64,000 bases of DNA from Thinopyrum elongatum (lineage: Eukaryota; Streptophyta; Magnoliopsida; Poales; Poaceae), in the NCBI GenBank assembly GCA_011799875.1, contig CM022297.1, positions 543,487,970 to 543,551,969 of the forward strand, in the 5' to 3' direction. The position numbers and the translations under genes are program-made. Below, piece by piece: positions 1-11,775 of this stretch (positions within the stretch are counted from its first letter, which is position 1; every line of letters begins with the position of its first letter). The notes under the pieces were generated by a model. The model worked only from the letters and a program-made list of their open reading frames with translations, did not search any database and was not told the origin of the DNA.

Positions 1-3000
1 TCCACATATATATGGATCGTTGCCAGGAATGTCCTTTGGTTCATGGCTGTCGCACACATAAGTTACACCATGCCAAACGTCGAAAACAAGGAGTATAAGG
101 CTTATAGGCACTGGATTTTCTTGAATTTACGGCCTAATGGGATTGCTCGGATCATAGAGCATGTGCAGAAAGCAACGTTTGTCCTTACCGGGGAGACTAA
201 TGTCTATAATCAATGGAATCTCTTGAATTTTTTTCAAAAGGAAGTGCCAATGGCTTCAGAAACTTGTTCGAAAAGCAGCGGCGAATCATGTTCTTTGACT
301 TTCAGGGCCAAAAATTCCTACTTAATGCCAGTTTTGAGGTTACTCTGAGCCTCCTGGGGGAAGCCAGTAATATTTTCTGGATTCGCATGCTCGCCGCAAG
401 CATTTTTAGTACTTGTGGGTCCGAAACGGTCTCCGAATGACAAAGTTATGACCGTTCTATCGAAAACCGGTCCATTATATGGCAGTCCTTGAAAGAATTT
501 CACTTTCCCGTGACGCTTTTCTCCGCACTGCCCTGAAATTTTGAGTCCTAGATGCTGGAGATATTATTTCCATATATATTGACCGATGCTAGGAATGCCC
601 TTTAGTTCATGGCTGTCACACACATAAGTTACACCGTGCCACACGGCAAAAACAAGGAGTATAAGGCTTATAATCGCTGGATTTTCTTGAATTTACGACC
701 AAATGAGATTGCCTGGATCATAGAGCATGTGCAAAAAGCAAGGTTTATCCTTAACAGGGAGACTAATGACTATAATCAACGTAATCTCTCGAATTTCTTT
801 CAAAAGGAAGTGCCAATGGGTTTAGAAACTTGTTCGAAAAGCAGCGGCCAATCATGTTCTTTGACTTTCTGGGCCAAAAAGTCCTGCTTAATGCTGAATT
901 TGAGGGTACTCTAAGCCTCCTAGTGCAAGCCAGGGATATTTTCTGGATTTGCATGCTCACGGCAAGCATTTTGAGTACTTGTGGGTCCAAAACGGACTCC
1001 GAATGACAAAGTTATGACCGTTCTAGTTAAAACCGGTCCATTATGTGGCAGTCCTTGAAAGAATTTCAGTTTCCCGTGACGCTTTTCACCGCACCACCCT
1101 GAAATTTTGTGTCTTCGATGCTGGAGATATTGTTTCCACATATATATTGACCGATGCTAGGAATGCCCTTTGGTTTATGGCTGTCACACACATAAGTTAC
1201 ACCATGCCACACGGCGAAAACAAGGAGTATAAGGCTTATAGGCGCTGGATTTTCTTGAATTTACGACCAAATGAGATTGCCTGGATAATAGAGCATGTGC
1301 AAAAAGCAACGTTTGTCCTTACCGGGGAGACTAATGTCTATAATCAACGTAATCTCTCGAATTTCTTTCAAAAGGAAGTGCCAATGGTTTCAGAAACTTG
1401 CTCGAAAAGCAGTGGCGATTCATGTTCTTTGACTTTCAGGGCCAAAAAGTCCTGCTTAACACCAAATTTCGGGGTACTCTGAGCCTCCTGGCCCAAGCTG
1501 AGGGTATTTTCTGGATTCGCACACTCACCGCGAGCATTTTGAGTACTTGTGGGTCCAAAACGGACGCCGAATGACAAAGTTATGACCATTCTAGTGAAAA
1601 CCGGTCCATTATATGGCAGTCCTTGAAAGAATTTCACTTTCCCGTGACTCTTTTCTCCGCACCGCCCTAAAATTTTGTGTCCTCGATGCTAGAGATATTG
1701 TTTCCACATATATATGGATCGTTGCCAGGAATGTCCTTTGGTTCATGGCTGTCGCACACATAAGTTACACCATGCCAAACGTCAAAAACAAGGAGTATAA
1801 GGCTTATAGGCACTGGATTTTCTTGAATTTACGGCCAAATGGGATTGCCCGGATCATAGAGCATGTGCAGAAAGCAACGTTTGTCCTTACCGGGGAGACT
1901 AATGTCTATAATCAATGGAATCTCTTGAATTTCCTTCAAAAGGAAGTGCCAATGGCTTCAGAAACTTGTTCGAAAAGCAGCGGCGAATCATGTTCTTTGA
2001 CTTTCAGGGCCAAAAATTCCTACTTAATGCCAGTTTTGAGGTTACTCTGAGCCTCCTGGGGGAAGCCAGTAATATTTTCTGGATTCGCATGCTCGCCGCA
2101 AGCATTTTTAGTACTTGTGGGTCCAAAACGGTCTCCGAATGACAAAGTTATGACCGTTCTATCGAAAACCGGTCCATTATATGGCAGTCCTTGAAAGAAT
2201 TTCACTTTCCCGTGACGCTTTTCTCCGCACTGCCCTGAAATTTTGAGTCCTAGATGCTGGAGATATTATTTCCATATATATTGACCGATGCTAGGAATGC
2301 CCTTTAGTTCATGGCTGTCACACACATAAGTTACACCGTGCCACACGGCAAAAACAAGGAGTATAAGGCTTATAAGCGCTGGATTTTCTTGAATTTACGA
2401 CCAAATGAGAGTGCCTGGATCATAGAGCATGTGCAAAAAGCAAGGTTTATCCTTACCAGGGAGACTAATGACTATAATCAACGTAATCTCTCGAATTTCT
2501 TTCAAAAGGAAGTGCCAATGGGTTTAGAAACTTGTTCGAAAAGCAGCGGCCAATCATGTTCTTTGACTTTCTGGGCCAAAAAGTCCTGCTTAATGCTGAA
2601 TTTGAGGGTACTCTAAGCCTCCTAGTGCAAGCCAGGGATATTTTCTGGATTTGCATGCTCACGGCAAGCATTTTGAGTACTTGTGGGTCCAAAACGGACT
2701 CCGAATGACAAAGTTATGACCGTTCTAGTTAAAACCGGTCCATTATGTGGCAGTCCTTGAAAGAATTTCACTTTCCCGTGACGCTTTTCACCGCACCACC
2801 CTGAAATTTTGTGTCTTCGATGCTGGAGATATTGTTTCCACATATATATTGACCGATGCTAGGAATGCCCTTTGGTTTATGGCTGTCACACACATAAGTT
2901 ACACCATGCCACACGGCGAAAACAAGGAGTATAAGGCTTATAGGCGCTGGATTTTCTTGAATTTACGACCAAATGAGATTGCCTGGATAATAGAGCATGT

Positions 3001-6000
3001 GCAAAAAGCAACGTTTGTCCTTACCGGGGAGACTAATGTCTATAATCAACGTAATCTCTCGAATTTCTTTCAAAAGGAAGTGCCAATGGTTTCAGAAACT
3101 TGCTCGAAAAGCAGTGGCGATTCATGTTCTTTGACTTTCAGGGCCAAAAAGTCCTGCTTAACACCAAATTTCAGGGTACTCTGAGCCTCCTGGCCCAAGC
3201 TGAGGGTATTTTCTGGATTCGCACACTCACCGCGAGCATTTTGAGTACTTGTGGGTCCAAAACGGACGCCGAATGACAAAGTTATGACCATTCTAGTGAA
3301 AACCGGTCCATTATATGGCAGTCCTTGAAAGAATTTCACTTTCCCGTGACTCTTTTCTCCGCACCACCCTAAAATTTTGTGTCCTCGATGCTAGAGATAT
3401 TGTTTCCACATATATATGGATCGTTGCCAGGAATGTCCTTTGGTTCATGGCTGTCGCACACATAAGTTACACCATGCCAAACATCGAAAACAAGGAGTAT
3501 AAGGCTTATAGGCACTGGATTTTCTTTAATTTACGGCCAAATGGGATTGCCCGGATCATAGAGCATGTGCAGAAAGCAACGTTTGTCCTTACCGGGGAGA
3601 CTAATGTCTATAATCAATGGAATCTCTTGAATTTCCTTCAAAAGGAAGTGCCAATGGCTTCAGAAACTTGTTCGAAAAGCAGCGGCGAATCATGTTCTTT
3701 GACTTTCAGGGCCAAAAATTCCTACTTAATGCCAGTTTTGAGGTTACTCTAAGCCTCCTGGGGGAAGCCAGTAATATTTTCTGGATTCGCATGCTCGCCG
3801 CAAGCATTTTTAGTTCTTGTGGGTCCGAAACGGTCTCCGAATGACAAAGTTATGACCGTTCTATCGGAAACCGGTCCATTATATGGCAGTCCTTGAAAGA
3901 ATTTCACTTTCCCGTGACGCTTTTCTCCGCACTGCCCTGAAATTTTGAGTCCTAGATGCTGGAGATATTATTTCCATATATATTGACCGATGCTAGGAAT
4001 GCCCTTTAGTTCATGGCTGTCACACACATAAGTTACACCGTGCCACACGGCAAAAACAAGGAGTATAAGGCTTATAAGCGCTGGATTTTCTTGAATTTAC
4101 GACCAAATGAGATTGCCTGGATCATAGAGCATGTGCAAAAAGCAAGGTTTATCCTTACCAGGGAGACTAATGACTATAATCAACGTAATCTCTCGAATTT
4201 CTTTCAAAAGGAAGTGCCAATGGGTTTAGAAACTTGTTCGAAAAGTAGCGGCCAATCATGTTCTTTGACTTTCTGGGCCAAAAAGTCCTGCTTAATGCTG
4301 AATTTGAGGGTACTCTAAGCCTCCTAGTGCAAGCCAGGGATATTTTCTGGATTTGCATGCTCACGGCAAGCATTTTGAGTACTTGTGGGTCCAAAACGGA
4401 CTCCGAATGACAAAGTTATGACCGTTCTAGTTAAAACCGGTCCATTATGTGGCAGTCCTTGAAAGAATTTCACTTTCCCGTGACGCTTTTCACCGCACCA
4501 CCCTGAAATTTTGTGTCTTCGATGCTGGAGATATTGTTTCCACATATATATTGACCGATGCTAGGAATGCCCTTTGGTTTATGGCTGTCACACACATAAG
4601 TTACACCATGCCACACGGCGAAAACAAGGAGTATAAGGATTATAGGCGCTGGATTTTCTTGAATTTACGACCAAATGAGATTGCCTGGATAATAGAGCAT
4701 GTGCAAAAAGCAACGTTTGTCCTTACCGGGGAGACTAATGTCTATAATCAACGTAATCTCTCGAATTTATTTCAAAAGGAAGTGCCAATGGTTTCAGAAA
4801 CTTGCTCGAAAAGCAGCGGCGATTCATGTTCTTTGACTTTCAGGGCCAAAAAGTCCTACTTAACACCAAATTTCAGGGTACTCTGAGCCTCCTGGCCCAA
4901 GCTGAGGGTATTTTCTGGATTCGCACACTCATCGGAAGCATTTTGAGTACTTGTGGGTCCAAAACGGACGCAGAATGACAAAGTTATGACCATTCTAGTG
5001 AAAACCGGTCCATTATATGGCAGTCCTTGAAAGAATTTCACTTTCCCGTGACTCTTTTCTCCGCACCGCCCTAAAATTTTGTGTCCTCGATGCTAGAGAT
5101 ATTGTTTCCACATACATATGGATCGTTGCCAGGAATGTCCTTTGGTTCATGGCTGTCGCACACATAAGTTACACCATGCCAAACGTCGAAAACAAGGAGT
5201 ATAAGGCTTATATGCACTGGATTTTCTTGAATTTACGGCCAAATGGGATTGCCCGGATCATAGAGCATGTGCAGAAAGCAACGTTTGTCCTTACCGGGGA
5301 GACTAATGTCTATAATCAATGGAATCTCTTGAATTTCCTTCAAAAGGAAGTGCCAATGGCTTCAGAAACTTGTTCGAAAAGCAGCGGCGAATCATGTTCT
5401 TTGACTTTCAGGGCCAAAAATTCCTACTTAATGCCAGTTTTGAGGTTACTCTAAGCCTCCTGGGGGAAGCCAGTAATATTTTCTGGATTCGCATGCTCGC
5501 CGCAAGCATTTTTAGTACTTGTGGGTCCGAAACGGTCTCCGAATGACAAAGTTATGACCGTTCTATCGAAAACCGGTCCATTATATGGCAGTCCTTGAAA
5601 GAATTTCACTTTCCCATGACGCTTTTCTCCGCACTGCCCTGAAATTTTGAGTCCTAGATGCTGGAGATATTGTTTCCATATATATTGACCGATGCTAGGA
5701 ATGCCCTTTAGTTCATGGCTGTCACACACATAAGTTACACCGTGCCACACGGCAAAAACAAGGAGTATAAGGCTTATAAGCGCTGGATTTTCTTGAATTT
5801 ACGACCAAATGAGATTGCCTGGATCATAGAGCATGTGCAAAAAGCAAGGTTTATCCTTACCAGGGAGACTAATGACTATAATCAACGTAATCTCTCGAAT
5901 TTCTTTCGAAAGGAAGTGCCAATGGGTTTAGAAACTTGTTCGAAAAGCAGCGGCCAATCATGTTCTTTGACTTTCTGGGCCAAAAAGTCCTGCTTAATGC

Positions 6001-6717
6001 TGAATTTGAGGGTACTCTAAGCCTCCTAGTGCAAGCCAGGGATATTTTCTGGATTTGCATGCTCACGGCAAGCATTTTGAGTACTTGTGGGTCCAAAACG
6101 GACTCCGAATGACAAAGTTATGACCGTTCTAGTTAAAACCGGTCCATTATATGGCAGTCCTTGAAAGAATTTCACTTTCCCGTGACGCTTTTCACCGCAC
6201 CACCCTGAAATTTTGTGTCCTCGATGCTGGAGATATTGTTTCCACATATATATTGACCGATGCTAGGAATGCCCTTTGGTTTATGGCTGTCACACACATA
6301 AGTTACACCATGCCACATGGCGAAAACAAGGAGTATAAGGCTTATAGGCGCTGGATTTTCTTGAATTTACGACCAAATGAGATTGCCTGGATCATAGAGC
6401 ATGTGCAAAAAGCAAAGTTTATCCTTACCGGGGAGACTAATGTCTATAATCAACGTAATCTCTCGAATTTCTTTCAAAAGGAAGTGCCAATGGGTTCAGA
6501 AACTTGCTCGAAAAGCAGCGGCGATTCATGTTCTTTTACTTTCAGGGCCAAAAAGTCCTGCTTAACACCAAATTTCAGGGTACTCTGAGCCTCCTGGCTT
6601 GGCTGAGGGTATTTTCTGGATTCGCACACTCACCGCGAGCATTTTGAGTTCTTGTGGGTCCAAAACGGACGCCGAATGACAAAGTTATGACCATTCCAGT
6701 GAAAACCGGTCCATTAT
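1..6717. repeat. Satellite array, trimeric higher-order repeat (1702 bp), subfamily A
   Basis: Monomers are phased on the conserved ATGGCAGTCCTTGAAAG motif (ATG, or GTG in one type). Starts are 479, 1045, 1613, 2181, 2747, 3315, 3883, 4449, 5017, 5585 and 6151, so the steps repeat as 566, 568, 568 and sum to 1702. Every third monomer is almost identical, with only a few substitutions per unit where compared, while neighbouring monomers differ at many sites. One type carries TTTTGAGTCCTAGATG, another GTGTCTTCGATG, and the third GATGCTAGAG with ATATGGATCGTTGCC. About four copies are visible and the left one is cut by the window edge. The high identity between units suggests recent amplification. 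The function of the satellite is unknown. Confidence 0.95.
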
Positions 6718-8974
6718 ATGGCAGTCCTTGAAAGAATTTCACTTTCCCGTGACTCTTTTCTCCGCACCACCCAGAAAATTTGTGTCCTCGATGCCGGAGT
6801 CATTGTTTCCACATATATATTGACCGATGCCAGGAATGCCCTTTGGTTCCTGGCTGTCACACACATAAGTTACACCATGCCACAGGGCGAAAACAAGGAG
6901 TATAAGGCTTATAGGCGCTGGATTTTCTTGAATTTACGGCCAAATGAGATTGCCCGAATCATAGAGCATGTGCAGAAAGCAACATTTGTCCTTACCAGGG
7001 AGACGAATGTCTATAATCAATGTAATCTCTCAAATTTCTTTCAAAAGGAAGTGCCAATGGGTTCAGAAACTTGTTCGAAAAGCAGCGGTGAATCGTGTTC
7101 TTTGACTTTCTGGGGCAAAAAGTCCTGCTTAACGCTGAATTTGAGGGTACTCTGAGCCTCCTAGTGGAAGCCGGGGGTATTTTCTGGATTTGCATGCTCA
7201 CCACGATCATGTTGAGTACTTGTGGGTCCAAAACGGACTCCGAATGACAAAGTTATGACCGTTCTAGTGAAAACCGGTCCATTATATGGCAGTCCTTGAA
7301 AGAATTTCACTTTCCCGTGACGCTTTTCACCGCACCACCCTGAAATTTTGTGTCCTCGATGCTGGAGATATTGTTTCCACATATATATTGACCGATGCCA
7401 GGAATGCCCTTTGGTTGATGGCTGTCACACACATAAGTTACACCATGCCACACGGCGAAAACAAGGAGTATAAGGCTTATAGGTGCTGGATTTTCTTGAA
7501 TTTACGACCAAATGAGATTGCCTGGATTATAGAGCATGTGCAGAAAGCAACGTTTGTCCTTATCGGGGAGACTAATGTCTATAATCAACGTAATCTCTTG
7601 AAGTTCTTTAAAAAGGAAGTGCCAATGCGATCAGAAACTTGTTCGAAAAGCTGTGGCGAATCATGTTCTTTGACTTTCAGGGCCAAAAAGTCTTGCTTAA
7701 CACTGAATTTGAGGGTGGTGCAAGCTAGGGGTATTTTCTGGATTCGCACGCTAGTTGCGAGCATTTTGAGTACATGTGGGTCCAAAACAGACTCCGAACG
7801 ACAAAGTTATGACTGTTCTAGTGAAAACCGGTCCATTATATGGCAGTCCTTGAAAGAATTTCACTTTCCCGTGACGCTTTTCTCCGCACCACCCTGAAAT
7901 TTTGTGTCCTCGATGCTGGAGATATTGTTTCCACATATATATTGACCGATGCTAGGAATGCCCTTTGGTTCCTGGCTGTCACACACATAAGTTACACCAT
8001 GCCAGACGGCGAAAACAAGGAGTACAAGGCTTATAGGCGCTGGATTTTCTTGAATTTACGGCCCAATGGGATTGCCCGGATAATAGAAATGTGCAAAAAG
8101 CAACGTTTGTCCTTACCGGGGAGACTAATGTCTATAATCAACGTAATCTCTTGAATTTCCTTGAAAAGGAAGTGCCAATGGGTTCAGAAACTTGTTTGAA
8201 ACGCAGCGGCGAATCATGTTCTTTGACTTTCAGGGCCAAAAAGTCCTGCTTAACACCGAATTTGAGGGTACTTTGATCCTCTTGGCACAAGCCGGGGGTA
8301 TTTTCTTGGTTCGCACACTCGCCGTGAGCATTTTGAGTACTTGTGGGTCCGAAACAGACTCCGAATGACAAAGTTATGACCGTTCTAGTGAAAACCGATC
8401 CATTATAAGGCAGTCCTTGAAAGAATTTCACTTTCCCGTGGCGCTTTTCACCGCACCGCCCTGAAATTTTGTGTCCTCGATGCTGGAGATATTGTTTCCA
8501 CATATATATTGACTGATGCCAGGAATGCCCTTTGGTTCATGGCTGTCACACATATAAGTTACACCATGCCACATGGCAAAAACATGGAGTATAAGGCTTA
8601 TAGGCGCTGGATTTTCTTGAATTTATGGCCAAATGGGATTGCCCGGATCATAGAGCATGTGCAGAAAGCAACATTTGTCCTTACCGGGGAGACTAATGTC
8701 TATAATCAATGTAATCTCTCGAATTTCCTTCAAAAGGAAGTGCCAATGGGTTCACAAACTTGCTCGAAAAGCAGTGGCGAATCATGTTCTTTGACTTTCA
8801 GGGCCAAAAAGTCCTGCTTAACACCAAATTTGAGGGTACTCTGAGCCTCCTGGCCCAAGCCGAGGGTATTTTCTGGATTCGCACACTCGCAGCAAGCATT
8901 TTGAGTACTTGTGGGTCCAAAACGGACGCCGAATGACAAAGCTTTGACCATTCTAGTGAAAACCGGTCCATTAT
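6718..8974. repeat. Satellite monomers outside the trimer, related to 21153-23407
   Basis: Monomer starts are 6718, 7286, 7840 and 8407, with lengths 568, 554, 567 and 568. The 1702-bp periodicity stops here. The 7286 monomer is 554 bp because 14 bp (the TACTCTGAGCCTCC segment) is missing before GGTGCAAGC. The 8407 monomer carries private variants: CGATCCATTATAAGGCAG in place of the usual ATATGGCAG, and CCCGTGGCGCTTTTCACC. The same variants occur at 22841 and 25663, and the 554-bp type recurs at 21721 and 24543. Order and variants therefore match the pentamer unit of the right arm, which suggests common descent of these two segments. Confidence 0.9.
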
Positions 8975-11244
8975 ATGGCAGTTCTTGAAAGAATTTCACT
9001 TTCCCGTGACGCTTTTCTCCGCACCGCCCTAAAATTTTATGTCCTCGATGCTGGAGATATTGTTTCAACATATATATTGACTGATGCCAGGAATGCCCTT
9101 TGGTTCATGGCTGTCACACACATAAGTTACACCATGCCACACGGTGAAAACAGGGAGTATAAGGCTTATAGGCGCTGGATTTTCTTGAATTTACGACCAA
9201 ATGAGATTGCCCGGATCGTAGAGCATGTGCAAAAAGCAATGTTTAGCCTTACCGGGGAGACTAATGTCAATAATCAACATAATCTCTTGAATTTCCTTCA
9301 AAAGGAAGTGCCAATGGGTTCAGAAACTTGTTTGAAAAGCAGCGGTGAATCATGTTCTTTGACTTTCTGGGCCAAAAAGTCCTGCTTAACACCGAATTTG
9401 AGGGTACTTCAAGCCTCCTGGCGCAAGCTGGGGGTATTTTCTGGATTTGCATGCTCACCGCAAGCATTCTGAGTACTTGTGGGTCCGAAACGGACTCCGA
9501 ATGACAAAGTTATGACCATTCTAGTGAAAACCGGTCCATTATATGGCAGTCCTTGAACGAATTTCACTTTCCCGTGAAGCTTTTCTCCGCACCGCCCTGA
9601 AATTTTGTATCCTCGATGCTGGAGATATTGTTTCCACATTAATATTGACCGTTGCTAGGAATGCCCTTTGATTCATGGCTGTCACACACATAAGTTACAC
9701 CTTGCCACACGGCAAAAACAAGGAGTATAAGGCTTATAGGCGCTGGATTTTCTTGAATTTACGGCTAAATGGGATTGCCCGGATCTTAGAGCAAGTGCAG
9801 AAAGCAATGTTTGTCCTTACCAGGGAGACTAATGTCAATAATCAATGTAATCTCTCGAATTTCCTTCAAAAGGAAATGCCAATGGGTTCAGAAAATTGTT
9901 CGAAAAGCAGCGGAGAATCATGTTCTTTGAATTTCAGGTCCAAAAAGTCCTGCTTAACACTGAATTTGAGGTTACTCCAAGCCTCCTGGTGCAAGCCGAG
10001 TGTATTTTCTGGATTCGCACGCTCACTGCGAGCATTTTGAGTACTTGTGGGTCCGAAACGGACTCTGAATGACAAAGTTATGACCGTTCTAGTGAAAACC
10101 GGTCCATTATATGGCAGTCCTTGAAAGAATTTCACGTTCCCGTGACGCTTTTCTCCACACCGCCCTGAAATTTTGTGTCCTCGATGCTGGAGATATTGTT
10201 TCCACATATATATTAATCGATGCCAGGAATGCCCTTTGGTTCATGGCTGTCCCACACATAAGTTACACCATGCCACACAGCGAAAACAAGGAGTATAAGG
10301 ATTATAGGCGCTGGATTATCTTGAATTTACGACCAAATGAGATTGCCCGGAACATAGAGCATGTGCAGAAAGCAACGTTTACCCTTACCGGGGAGGCTAA
10401 TGTCAATAATCAACATAATCTCTCAAATTTCCTTCAAAAGGAAGTGCCAATGGGTTCAGAAACTTGTTCGAAAAGAAGCGGCGAGTCATGTTCTTTGACT
10501 TTCAGGGCCAAAAATCCTGCTTAACGCTGAATTTGAGGGTATTTCGAGCCTCCTGGCACAAGTCGGGGGTATTTTCTGAATTCGCATGCTCGCTGCGAAC
10601 ATTTTGAGTACTTGTGGGTCCAAAACGGACTCCGAATGACAAAGTTATGACCGTTCTAGTGAAAACCGGCGCATTATATGGCAGTCCTTGAAAGAATTTC
10701 ATTTTCCCGTAACGCTTTTCTCCGCACCGCCCTGAAAGTTTGTGTCCTCGATGCTGGAGATATTGTTTCCACATATATATTGACCGATGCCAGGAATGCC
10801 CTTTGGTTCCTGGCTGTCACACACATAAGCTACACCATGCCACACGGCGAAAACAAGGAGTATAAGGCTTATAGGAGCTGGATTTTCTAGAATTTACGGC
10901 CAAATGGCATTGCTCGAATCGTAGAGCATGTGCAGAAAGCAACATTTGTCCTTACCGAGGAGACTAATGTCAATAATCAACGTAATCTCTCGAATTTCCT
11001 TCAAAAGGAAGTGGCAATGGGTTCAGAAACTTGTTTGAAAAGTAGCGACGAATCATTTTCTTTGAATTTCAGGGCAAAAATTCTTGCTTAAAGCCAATTT
11101 TGAGCATACTCTGACCCTCCTAGCAAAAGCCAGGGGTATTTTCTAGATTCGCATGCTTGCCGCGAGAATTTTGAGTACTTGTGGGTCTGAAACGGACTCC
11201 GAACGACAAAGTTATGACCGTTCTAGTGAAAACCGGTCCAGTAT

Positions 11245-11775
11245 ATGGCAGTCCTTGAAAGAATGCTAGGAATGCCCTTTGGTTCTGGAGATATTGTTTC
11301 CACATATATATTGACCGATGCTAGGAATGCCCTTTGGTTCCTGGCTGTCACACGCATAAGTTACACCATGCCACATGGCGAAAACAAGGAGTATAAGGCT
11401 TATAGGCGCTGGATTTTCTTGAATTTACGGCCCAATGGGATTGCCCGGATCATAGACATGTGCAAAAAGCAACGTTTGTCCATACCGGGGAGACTAATGT
11501 CTATAATCAATGTAATCTCCTGAATTTCCTTCAAAAGGAAGTGCCAATGGGTTCAGAAACTTGTTTGAAAAGCAGCGGCGAATCATGTTCTTTGACTTTC
11601 AGGGCCAAAAAGTCCTGCTTAACACTGAATTTGAGGTTACTCCGATCCTCTTGGCACAAGCAGGGGGTATTTTCTGGATTCGCACACTCGCCACAAGCAT
11701 TTTGAGTACTTGTGGGTCCGAAACGGACTCCGAATGACAAAGTTATGACCGTTCTAGTGAAAACCGATCCATTAT
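11245..11775. repeat. Rearranged 531-bp monomer with a templated insertion
   Basis: After GTCCTTGAAAGAAT the expected 57 bp (TTCACTTTCC through CGATGC) are absent. In their place is a 21-bp copy (11265-11285) of a segment that also lies at 11320-11340, 55 bp downstream, beginning GCTAGGAATGCCC. The net loss is 36 bp. This is the pattern expected from template switching during break repair. The rest of the monomer is ordinary subfamily A sequence. Confidence 0.8.

Noticed and set aside
1045..1482. A 145-codon plus-strand frame (MAVLERISVSRD...) with similar frames in most monomers, and overlapping minus-strand frames (MWKQYLQHRGHKIS...).
   Set aside because: The frames are by-products of the satellite. 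568 is not divisible by three, so they cannot run through the array. They are broken by recurrent stops (TGTAGAAAGC, TTCCTTTGAAAGG) in many copies, occur on both strands at once, and match no family I know.
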